Source: JBOFMT01 sp051658525 (lineage in GTDB: Bacteria > Bacillota_I > Bacilli_A > Erysipelotrichales > Erysipelotrichaceae). Taken from it: a stretch of DNA of 64,000 bases. Shown here piece after piece: positions 57,015 through 64,000 of this stretch. The notes under the pieces are model-generated. The model saw only the letters and a program-made list of their open reading frames with translations. It searched no databases and was not told where the DNA came from. Where the stretch lies: contig JBOFMT010000104.1 in the NCBI GenBank assembly GCA_051658525.1, positions 6,837-70,836 of the forward strand. The letters run 5' to 3'. Position 1 is the stretch's first letter. The number at the start of each line of letters is the position of its first letter. Both the position numbers and the translations under genes were made by a program.

Positions 57015-57113
57015 CAAGAGCGGGAGGGTTGTAAAAGTTGTATTTCCCATAAGAATTCTTGGCTATTTGTGATACAATAGAGCACGAATAAAAGAAAAAG
57101 AAGAGGAAGATGC

Positions 57114-58628
57114 ATGAAGCAGTTACACATTTATTTCACATCCGATTTGCACGGTTATATGATGCCAACCGATTATACAACGCGAGCAAGCAAGCAAATG
57201 GGATTGTTACATATTATGAGTCATTTTGAAAAAGATGGAAACACACTCATCTATGATGGAGGCGATACCATTCAAGGAAGTCCTTTAACCAATTATTTAA
57301 GTACCCAAACATTTAGTGAACATCCGATTGCTGCCATATTCAATCATGCTGGCTATGACTATGTTACCTTAGGGAATCACGATTTCAATTATGGGAAAGC
57401 CTATTTAGAAAAATACATCAACCAATTGGACGCTACGTGTTTATGTGCCAATGTTGTAGATATGAAGCAGACAATCAACATCCTACCATTTGACATTAAA
57501 ACAATGGAAAACGGGTTGCGTGTTGCTACGATTGGCTTTACCACAGATTTCATCAACCGTTGGGAACGTGCAGAACACATCGAGGATTTCGTCATTTCAG
57601 ATACCTATCAGGCCGTTCAAGCAGCTTTTGCACAAATCGAGGGTCAAGCTGACTTGGTTGTAGGTTTATACCATGGTGGCTTTGAATATGATTTAGAAAC
57701 CCATAAAAAATTATCCCATACAAGCGAAAACATCGCTTACCAAATTTCAAAGGACTTTGCCTTTGATATCTTATTAACAGGACACCAACATATGGCAATT
57801 GATGGGATGAACTTACATGGTACCTATATCACGCAAACACCACACAACGGTCAGTGTTATTTAGATCTAATGATCAACATCGACGATGAAGGTAATAAAC
57901 ACTATACAAGTAGTCTGCAACCCGTGAGTAAACCAGCAAACCAAACAATGCTCGAACGCTTTGCAAACCTTGAAGCAAGTGTACAAGCTTGGTTGGATAC
58001 TCCAGTTGGTCATTTGGATCAAGCACTCACACCAGGCACCCACTTAGAGATGGCACTTCATGGTTCTCGTCTTGCTAACTTTATCAACCAAATGCAACTC
58101 TCAACGAGTGGTGCTGATATCGCTTGTACAAGCTTCGCCAACGTCATCAAAGGGTTTGAACGCGATGTAACAGTTCGTGATATCATGGCAACCTATCCTT
58201 ATCCAAACACCTTGGTGATTTTAGAAGTGAAGCGTGACATCATCAAAGCAGCACTGGAACGCTCAGCAAGTTATTTTGCCATCCAAGGGGATGACATCAG
58301 TATTAGCGAATTGTTCTTAAAACCGAAAGTAGAACACTACAACTATGATTATTTCGCAAACCTTAGCTACACCTTTGATTTGCGTCAACCAATTGGTGAA
58401 CGTGTGACTTCGATCACGTTCAAAGGGGAAGAACTTACAAGTGAGCAAACCTTAACCCTCTGTATGAACAACTACCGCGCAAGTGGAGCTGGTGGTTATG
58501 AGTTTTATGAAAACTGTACCATCACCAAAGAAATCATGTTGGAAATGCCAGATATTATCATTGCTTACTTTAGAGAGAATCCAAACATTAGTGTGGATTC
58601 AACAACCTATATCAATATCATCAAATAA
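57114..58628 (+). CDS. 5'-nucleotidase/2',3'-cyclic phosphodiesterase-family metallophosphoesterase
   Basis: 504 aa. N-terminal calcineurin-like domain with metal motifs TSDLHGYM, DGGDTIQGSP, TLGNHDFNYG and LTGHQHM, then a C-terminal 5'-nucleotidase domain (about residues 300-490, with MNNYRASGAGGYEFY). No signal peptide, so cytoplasmic, similar in plan to YunD. Releases phosphate from nucleotides or related compounds. It is convergent with the PhnCDEE-like transporter; a role in phosphorus scavenging is possible but not shown. A TGATACAAT extended -10 (57070-57078) precedes it. Confidence 0.92.
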   Translation: MKQLHIYFTSDLHGYMMPTDYTTRASKQMGLLHIMSHFEKDGNTLIYDGGDTIQGSPLTNYLSTQTFSEHPIAAIFNHAGYDYVTLGNHDFNYGKAYLEKYINQLDATCLCANVVDMKQTINILPFDIKTMENGLRVATIGFTTDFINRWERAEHIEDFVISDTYQAVQAAFAQIEGQADLVVGLYHGGFEYDLETHKKLSHTSENIAYQISKDFAFDILLTGHQHMAIDGMNLHGTYITQTPHNGQCYLDLMINIDDEGNKHYTSSLQPVSKPANQTMLERFANLEASVQAWLDTPVGHLDQALTPGTHLEMALHGSRLANFINQMQLSTSGADIACTSFANVIKGFERDVTVRDIMATYPYPNTLVILEVKRDIIKAALERSASYFAIQGDDISISELFLKPKVEHYNYDYFANLSYTFDLRQPIGERVTSITFKGEELTSEQTLTLCMNNYRASGAGGYEFYENCTITKEIMLEMPDIIIAYFRENPNISVDSTTYINIIK

Positions 58629-58652
58629 ACCTGCAAACGCGGGTTTATTTTT
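58627..58652 (+). terminator. terminator of the phosphoesterase gene
   Basis: AAACCTGC-AAAC-GCGGGTTT followed by ATTTTTA. Confidence 0.8.
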
Positions 58653-58687
58653 AATTGAAACAAAAAAAAACGACCCCTTAGGATCGC

Positions 58688-59494
58688 TTATCCACGTGCT
58701 AATTTAACACGTAATTTTGTAGAGAAGAATTCAACAACCAAGACTAAGAAAATCAAACCAAAAAGGAACGCTCCAACTTTTGGCCAGTTATAGGCTTGCA
58801 TTGCATAAATCAAAGGTGCCCCGATTCCACCAGCACCAACAATACCAAGTACAGCAGCATCTTTGATGTTGATTTCAAAACGGTAAATAGCTGAACTTAC
58901 CAAATCGGTAAATAACTGTGGTAAGATACCAAAACGCACTTTATGGAACGTATTGCATCCAGCAGCGTCCAGTGATTCTAAAATACGGATATCCATATCT
59001 TCAATAGCTTCCATAAAGAGTTTGGATAACATCCCAACACTCATCACCGTAAAGGTTAAGACCCCAGTAAAGGGACCTGGGCCTGCTACTTTGATAAACA
59101 TCAACCCATAAATGATTGGTGGGAAGGTACGCAAAGCAGAAATGATGAATAAGGCAATCCAATTGAAACGCTTGGATGTAATGTTGCTAGCTGCTGCAAA
59201 CGCCAATGGTAAGGCGAAGATTGCTCCGATCACCGTTCCTAGGAAGGCAATAGCGGCAGTCTCAAGCAATAGGGCTGGTACTCCTTCTTTGAAGTCCAAC
59301 AATAAGCTCATATCAGGATTTAAAATACCAGAAATAACGTTTTTTGCAATCGTCATCCCACTATCTTTGATCCCACTAAAGACAATCGCATCTGCTGCCC
59401 ATAGAGTTAAGATGGCAATCAAACCAAAGACAAGCACTTTAACAAGCCATTGATTTGGTTCTTTTTTTAATTGTGTTTGAATATTTGCTTTCAT
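58688..59494 (-). CDS. phnE: phosphonate-type ABC transporter permease (second copy)
   Basis: 268 aa, about six helices, with the BPD permease EAA-like loop ESLDAAGCNTFHKVRFGILP and the ending INIKDAAVLGIVGAGGIGAPL. ATG 59494 lies two bases after the stop of the upstream permease gene, with GAGG ten bases before; a longer in-frame start at 59536 would overlap that gene by 41 bases. Pairs with the other PhnE as a heterodimer. Confidence 0.92.
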   Translation of the reverse strand: MKANIQTQLKKEPNQWLVKVLVFGLIAILTLWAADAIVFSGIKDSGMTIAKNVISGILNPDMSLLLDFKEGVPALLLETAAIAFLGTVIGAIFALPLAFAAASNITSKRFNWIALFIISALRTFPPIIYGLMFIKVAGPGPFTGVLTFTVMSVGMLSKLFMEAIEDMDIRILESLDAAGCNTFHKVRFGILPQLFTDLVSSAIYRFEINIKDAAVLGIVGAGGIGAPLIYAMQAYNWPKVGAFLFGLIFLVLVVEFFSTKLRVKLARG

Positions 59495-59495
59495 A

Positions 59496-60317
59496 CTATC
59501 CCAACCTCGCTCTAATCTGTTTGCTAATTTGTTCAATTAAGATGACTGTGATAAACAACATGACAACAATCATTCCAACTTTATCATATTGACGCCAACC
59601 GATTTTTTCATTGATGATCAAACCAATCCCACCAGCTCCTACATATCCTAAGATTGCAGCCGCACGAACATTGATTTCAAGTGAATACAAACAAGTAGAA
59701 ATATAAGTTGGCATAATTTGAGGCATAATCGCTGCCACAAAAGCTTTCAGTTTGGTAGCACCCAAAGCTTCCATCGCTTCAAACGGTCCCATATCTACCG
59801 TTTCAATTTTTTCATACAACATTTTCGCAACAATACCAAAGGTAAAGATGGTAATTGCTACCGTACCAGCAAAGGTTCCTAATCCAAAGATAAAGGTTGC
59901 AAGTAGTGCTAAAACAAGGGTTGGTAGCGTTCTTGTAATACTTAAAATCAAACGCACCACAGTTAAAACGAATTTATTTTTATTGATGTTGGTACTCGCA
60001 AGAATTGCAAATGGAATCGCAACCAAACTCCCAATTAAACTTCCTAGTAACGACATTTTAATCGTTTCAAATAGTGGAGGTAAAACATCTTTTAAATAAC
60101 TTAAATCAGGTGGGAACATTTTCTTTAAGATCAAGAAGAACTCTTGTCCACGTTCCATTAAGATAGAAAAATCAAATCCAGTGACATCCATGGCAAACCA
60201 CACAAGCACAATCATCAAAATAATAACATAAGGCATGATTGACTTTGGTGGTTGTACTTCTTTGCCATCAGCCAAGACTAATTTTTCAGGGAAAAACAGT
60301 TGTTTCAGAGCCTTCAT
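59496..60317 (-). CDS. phnE: phosphonate-type ABC transporter permease (first copy)
   Basis: 273 aa with about six helices and the EAA-like loop EAMEALGATKLKAFVAAIMP, then INVRAAAILGYVGAGGIGLI. Follows the ATPase gene by two bases. Two consecutive phnE genes are common in Bacillota phosphonate-type transporters. Confidence 0.92.
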   Translation of the reverse strand: MKALKQLFFPEKLVLADGKEVQPPKSIMPYVIILMIVLVWFAMDVTGFDFSILMERGQEFFLILKKMFPPDLSYLKDVLPPLFETIKMSLLGSLIGSLVAIPFAILASTNINKNKFVLTVVRLILSITRTLPTLVLALLATFIFGLGTFAGTVAITIFTFGIVAKMLYEKIETVDMGPFEAMEALGATKLKAFVAAIMPQIMPTYISTCLYSLEINVRAAAILGYVGAGGIGLIINEKIGWRQYDKVGMIVVMLFITVILIEQISKQIRARLG

Positions 60318-60319
60318 GG

Positions 60320-61084
60320 TTACCCTCCCATTACTTCATCAGCAGCCAATTCACGACCGTAGATTTGTGTTAAAACATCCGCATCTACGTTTGCACTTGG
60401 TCCATCGTATACGATTTCCCCAGCTTTGATTCCAATGACGCGATCAGCATATTTTAATGCTAAGTCTACGTGGTGAATATTGATTAAAACAGAAATATTA
60501 AGTTCTGTATTGATTTTTTTAAAGTCATCCATTACTTGTGCAGCGGTAATCGGATCTAGTGCTGCAACCGGCTCATCAGCCAAGATGACTTGTGGTTGTT
60601 GTGCCAACGTACGAGCCAAAGCAACACGTTGTTGTTGACCACCAGATAATTGGTCAGCACGTACAAACGCTTTTTCCAAGATTCCAACTTTATCTAAAGC
60701 TTCTAATGCAATGACTTTATCCGCTTTTGAATAGATTCCTAAAATAGATTTATACAATGGCATATCCGGCACACGTGATGTTAAGACGTTACGAATCACC
60801 GTAGTTCTTGTAACGAGGTTAAAGGATTGGAATACCATCCCAATTTGACGACGGAAACGACGCAAGTTTTTTCCTTTTAAGTCTTTGACTTCTTGTCCAT
60901 TGACCATCAAAGAACCACCACTAATATCGTGCATACGGTTAATGGTACGTAACAGGGTAGACTTACCAGCTCCAGACAATCCGATGATTGCTACAAACTC
61001 CCCTTGTTCAATTGTTAGGGAAACATTTTTTAGTGCATGTAACCCATTTGGGTAAACCTTATCAACATTTTCAAATTTAATCAT
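60320..61084 (-). CDS. phnC: phosphonate-type ABC transporter ATP-binding protein
   Basis: 254 aa. Walker A GLSGAGKST, Q-loop VFQSFNLV, signature LSGGQQQRV, Walker B VILADEPVAALDP and H-loop NIHHVDLAL, all intact. PhnC subfamily by overall sequence and neighbours. Confidence 0.95.
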   Translation of the reverse strand: MIKFENVDKVYPNGLHALKNVSLTIEQGEFVAIIGLSGAGKSTLLRTINRMHDISGGSLMVNGQEVKDLKGKNLRRFRRQIGMVFQSFNLVTRTTVIRNVLTSRVPDMPLYKSILGIYSKADKVIALEALDKVGILEKAFVRADQLSGGQQQRVALARTLAQQPQVILADEPVAALDPITAAQVMDDFKKINTELNISVLINIHHVDLALKYADRVIGIKAGEIVYDGPSANVDADVLTQIYGRELAADEVMGG

Positions 61085-61152
61085 ATCGAATTCCTCTCTC
61101 TACAATGTGTGTGATATATGTAATTTTATGATAGATGTATTTTACATAGAAA

Positions 61153-61180
61153 ATGAGCTCATGCTTGCGCATGAACTCAT
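61153..61180 (-). promoter_or_regulatory. intercistronic hairpin between phnD and phnC
   Basis: ATGAGTTCATGC/GCATGAGCTCAT on the minus strand. No good T-run follows, so partial termination or mRNA stabilisation could raise binding protein over the permease parts. Confidence 0.65.
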
Positions 61181-61191
61181 CCCCTTCGAAT

Positions 61192-62202
61192 TTATTGCAT
61201 TGATTGTACTAATTCTTGTGCTTCACGTTCTGCAGCGTAGTCTTCTGCATTTCCAATTTGGTAACCTTTGTGGCTATAGATTGAAATAATCTCTTGCCCT
61301 TCTGGTGTGTTTCCAATGTTGATGAATGCTTGTTGAATCGCTTCTTTTAATTCTGTCGTCATCGCTTTGTTTTTTGTTACTGAAATAGTATCGTTGTAGA
61401 TTCCAGCAGTAACTCCAATTACGTTAACTTCATCAAAAATTGATTCGCTTCTTCCAAATGTAGAAGTCCAGTTGTCCACATTGTCCAAACGAGCATCAGC
61501 GTATGTTACCATAACGTCGATTTGCTCAGCAGCCAATTGTGTAAATGCTGTTGTGTAGTTATCGATTGCAACTTTGTTAGGAAGATCTGTGATAGAAATT
61601 CCGAAGTTGTCTTGTAACCAAAGACTTGGATAGATATATCCTGCAGGAGATGTTGTATTTGAAGAAATTCCCCAAGTTACACCTTCGATGTCTTCTTTTG
61701 TTAATGTTTCCCCATTGTTGATTTTGTCAGCCAATGCTTGACCTTTTTCACTTGGACCAGCCAATACTAGAGAACGGTAGTATGTTACTTGTTCGTCTGT
61801 ATTTGTAGTTGGAGCTGTGTTCCAATCAGCAGCGTTGTCAGAGTCGTGAGACAATCCGAAACGTGTTGCTGTTAACGCAACGTCTACTTCCTCGTCAAAT
61901 AATACATATGTTCCCCCTGGAATAAATCCAACGTGAGCAGAACCAGATGCAAGGGATTCCCCTACAGCTTCAAAACTTGTTCCAACTTCGATTTTGATGT
62001 TTTCAAATTCGAACCCTTGTTTTGCTAGTTCTTCTTTTAGCATTGCACTTAGTGGTGCAGTTGCCTCTTTGATTTCTTCTGGCGTACGTGATGGTACAAA
62101 GTAAACTACTAATTCTTCGATTGCTTTGTCACTAGAACCGCAACCAGCCAACATTGATACACTTAGCATCATTGCAGCAAATAATGTAAATACTCTCTTC
62201 AT
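61192..62202 (-). CDS. phnD: phosphonate/phosphate/phosphite-type substrate-binding lipoprotein
   Basis: 336 aa. Signal peptide with lipobox LAGC (Cys about residue 20), then a PhnD-type periplasmic-binding fold: VVYFVPSRTPEEIKEAT-like opening, GTSFEAVGESLASGSAHVGF, TTSPAGYIYPSLWL. Lipid-anchored on the outer face of the membrane. No C-P lyase (phnG-M) or phosphonatase gene is in the window, so the true ligand could be phosphonate, phosphite or another phosphorus compound. Confidence 0.93.
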   Translation of the reverse strand: MKRVFTLFAAMMLSVSMLAGCGSSDKAIEELVVYFVPSRTPEEIKEATAPLSAMLKEELAKQGFEFENIKIEVGTSFEAVGESLASGSAHVGFIPGGTYVLFDEEVDVALTATRFGLSHDSDNAADWNTAPTTNTDEQVTYYRSLVLAGPSEKGQALADKINNGETLTKEDIEGVTWGISSNTTSPAGYIYPSLWLQDNFGISITDLPNKVAIDNYTTAFTQLAAEQIDVMVTYADARLDNVDNWTSTFGRSESIFDEVNVIGVTAGIYNDTISVTKNKAMTTELKEAIQQAFINIGNTPEGQEIISIYSHKGYQIGNAEDYAAEREAQELVQSMQ

Positions 62203-62415
62203 GTTAAATTCCTTCCATACTTTTATTTTATTGGGAAGTGCATTGTATGCTCTTGCCTGATAAATAATAGCATAATCACAACCGTATTTGTACCCCCAAT
62301 TTTTTGTAAATTCTTGTGATTCGAAAAACTTGAGAATACACTCACAACTGTAAGGGGATACATCAATTTACTAGGTATTATAGCGTTACTATTAACATAT
62401 TAGCACATAATTACC

Positions 62416-62432
62416 CGACAGAATATTTGTCG
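62416..62432. repeat. short inverted repeat between hflX and phnD
   Basis: CGACA/TGTCG with seven-base loop. The remainder of 62203-62456 is AT-rich and carries the phnD promoter region, where only a -10-like TATTAT can be suggested. Confidence 0.3.
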
Positions 62433-62452
62433 AGTTTCTTTGTCCTTTTCGC

Positions 62453-62475
62453 AAAAAAAAGAAGCCGTAGCTTCT
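62453..62475 (-). terminator. terminator of hflX
   Basis: Minus-strand AGAAGC-TACG-GCTTCT with a seven-T run. Confidence 0.88.
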
Positions 62476-62476
62476 C

Positions 62477-63727
62477 TTATTGCTCCTCTTCATCAACAAT
62501 GAAATGTTTGAATTTTTCCACATCTCCTGCTGATAGACGAGTGGTAAGGTAGGTACCTGAGTCCCCTTGTAAGGTTTCTAAAATCTCACCGTTGAGTTTA
62601 ATGTATTCATAATGTTGCATTTGGGCATATGGTAACAATAACGTCACCACTTCAAAACTTGCAAACAATTCATCATAAATCGTTGCTTTCAAACGTTCCA
62701 TGTCTTCTAGTCGTTTGGCTGAAATATCCAAACAAGGAGTTTGTTGTTCTAAATCTTCCAGTTTACGATCCATTTTATTATAGACATAGATCATTGGCAT
62801 ATCCTTTGCACCCAATTCTTCTAAGACTTCGTTGGTTACTTTGGTTTGCAGACGATATTCTGGATTACTAGCATCAATGACATGCAACAACAAATCAGCC
62901 TCCAACACTTCTTCTAAGGTCGAACGGAACGCTTTTACCAAACTATGTGGTAGTTTGCTTACAAAACCTACCGTATCCGTTAATAAGAACGGTGGTTTAT
63001 TTTTACTTTCAATCCGTCTGGTGCTTGTTTCTAGTGTAGCAAACAACATATTTTGTGCAAGTACCTTTTTCTCGCTATCCTCGTCCATCATCCCATTTAA
63101 AATGGTAGACTTACCAGCATTGGTATAACCAACCAGAGCGACTTTATACAATTGATTTTTATCGCGTTTCGCACGTTGTTGGCGACGGATATCACTCATA
63201 TCTTCCAACTCGTTTTCCAAACGAGCCATCGTCGCTCTTAAGTTACGCTTTTGAATTTCCAAAGCGGTTTCCCCAGAACCACGCAAGACATCGCCGCCAC
63301 CTTGCTCTGCATACAAACTTTCATATTGTCCTACCAATCGCGGCATTTCATAACGAAGTTTTGCAATTTCAACTTGCAGTTTTGCTTCTCTTGTTTTTGC
63401 ACGAGAGGCAAAGATTTCTAGGATTAAGAACGTACGGTCAAATACATCCATCCCTAAAATGCTGGAAATATTTTTTTGTTGGCTTCCACTCAGTTCATCA
63501 TCAAAGACGACCGTATCCGCCCCACTTGCTTCAATCATTAATTTTAATTCATCCAATTTCCCACGATTAAAATACATCACTCGATTTGATGTATGCATCT
63601 TTTGGGTAATGGTACCTACGACTTCCAAGCCATTGGCATTACACAATGCTTCCAACTCTTCTAGAGAGGCATTAATCATCACTTCATCCTTATATGGATT
63701 GATGGCTGCCAATATTACATGTTTCAT
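62477..63727 (-). CDS. hflX: GTPase HflX
   Basis: Ribosome-associated GTPase that splits stalled or stress-arrested 70S ribosomes. 416 aa: N-terminal HflX domain with FDDELSGSQQKNISSIL and FDRTFLILEIFASRA; coiled linker with QYESLYAEQGGGDVLRGSGE; G1 ALVGYTNAGKSTILNG; G3 LTDTVGFVSKLPHSLV; G4 YNKMD. Full length. GAGGTGAC-like sequence precedes ATG 63727. Confidence 0.96.
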   Translation of the reverse strand: MKHVILAAINPYKDEVMINASLEELEALCNANGLEVVGTITQKMHTSNRVMYFNRGKLDELKLMIEASGADTVVFDDELSGSQQKNISSILGMDVFDRTFLILEIFASRAKTREAKLQVEIAKLRYEMPRLVGQYESLYAEQGGGDVLRGSGETALEIQKRNLRATMARLENELEDMSDIRRQQRAKRDKNQLYKVALVGYTNAGKSTILNGMMDEDSEKKVLAQNMLFATLETSTRRIESKNKPPFLLTDTVGFVSKLPHSLVKAFRSTLEEVLEADLLLHVIDASNPEYRLQTKVTNEVLEELGAKDMPMIYVYNKMDRKLEDLEQQTPCLDISAKRLEDMERLKATIYDELFASFEVVTLLLPYAQMQHYEYIKLNGEILETLQGDSGTYLTTRLSAGDVEKFKHFIVDEEEQ

Positions 63728-63764
63728 TTCGTCACCTCACCCCACCATTATACCGTTTGTATGT

Positions 63765-63790
63765 AAAAAAGCTAGAACTATTCTAGCTTT
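63765..63790 (-). terminator. terminator of the thioredoxin-fold gene
   Basis: Minus-strand AAAGCTAGAA/TTCTAGCTTT with a T-run. Confidence 0.85.
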
Positions 63791-63800
63791 CTTTTAAACT

Positions 63801-64000
63801 TTAATTGAAATGTTGTTGAAGCAGTGCTTTCGCATCCGCAACACTGATTGCTTTTCCATAACTTACTACCGTTCCTTTGATTACAAGAGCTGGTGTTGAC
63901 ATAACACCATAGCTTGCAATGATGCTTGGATCTCCAATTTGTTGGACACAACCAAGACCCAATTCACTCGCTGCTTGTTTGGTATGAGCAAAGGCCTCAC
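63801..64000 (-). CDS. thioredoxin-fold protein (partial, cut by the window edge)
   Basis: Only the last 66 codons lie inside the window; the start is beyond base 64000. The visible part reads GVMSTPALVIKGTVVSYGKA, the cis-Pro and following beta strand of small glutaredoxin/thioredoxin-like proteins of the TM0996/DUF2703 type. The CxxC motif, if present, is outside. Confidence 0.75.
   Translation of the reverse strand, partial: EAFAHTKQAASELGLGCVQQIGDPSIIASYGVMSTPALVIKGTVVSYGKAISVADAKALLQQHFN

Overview
The window reads as chromosome of a low-GC Gram-positive bacterium (Bacillota), most likely of the Erysipelotrichia. That placement is an inference from gene content: a type III glutamine synthetase, MurT/GatD, a DUF711/ACT pair, several PTS operons, and T-box and other attenuators. 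It was not tested by comparison. Nearly every gene has a strong Shine-Dalgarno sequence, and many promoters are close to consensus with 17-bp spacers. I saw no insertion sequence, CRISPR array, rRNA or prophage.

Layout. 0.1-2.2 kb: an AgrA/AgrC-like two-component pair. 2.2-4.3 kb: a secreted proline-rich protein and a decayed GNAT acetyltransferase. 4.4-6.2 kb: an ArsR/metallo-hydrolase/nitroreductase operon. 6.3-7.9 kb: an AT-rich accessory patch. It holds a small protein preceded by a promoter, a roughly 170-nt structured leader RNA and a terminator (a type III toxin-antitoxin-like layout), and a divergent orphan gene. 7.9-9.5 kb: TetR and a divergent membrane-anchored hydrolase. 9.5-13.2 kb: a beta-glucoside PTS/GH1 locus with its GntR regulator, operators and a cre site. 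13.2-16.4 kb: a Crp/Fnr regulator, a YdcZ-type exporter, and a MATE exporter behind a riboswitch-like attenuator. 16.4-20.4 kb: an FtsX-type ABC transporter with its own two-component system, sharing an operator geometry. 20.5-24.8 kb: a DUF4300-like protein, a membrane protein, and a four-domain persulfide/CoA-disulfide reductase with a Cys-containing ArsR regulator. 24.8-27.7 kb: TetR, glycosyltransferase, NmrA-type protein and tRNA-Arg(CCU). 27.7-30.7 kb: type III glutamine synthetase behind a T-box.

30.7-38.4 kb: a CNNM transporter and a short division and cell-wall cluster (mraZ-rsmH-ftsL-PBP-mraY-murD) that stops at murD, with a four-box MraZ operator. 38.6-46.1 kb: a YhhN protein, cardiolipin synthase, murT-gatD, yceD-rpmF, a lipase-like hydrolase and tmcAL. 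46.4-47.4 kb: an Rrf2 regulator and a PPOX protein with three identical-format operators. 47.4-52.2 kb: an alpha-glucoside PTS (EIIA, GH4, EIICB) under two tandem RpiR regulators. 52.3-64 kb: YebC, ACT-DUF711-DUF6054, a macro-domain protein, a vWA protein, a 5'-nucleotidase-like phosphoesterase, a PhnCDEE-type ABC transporter, HflX and a partial thioredoxin-fold protein.

How it fits together: the window mixes core functions (peptidoglycan precursor synthesis and amidation, tRNA modification, ribosomal protein L32) with small regulated transport or stress modules, each with a local regulator. The clearest regulatory logic is visible in DNA: matched direct repeats for the OmpR-type regulator, three TTGTAA-N9-TTACAA dyads for Rrf2, tandem boxes for MraZ, and a cre site inside the beta-glucoside promoter spacer. 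The best candidate for an undescribed system is the RNA-plus-protein module at 6.28-7.07 kb.
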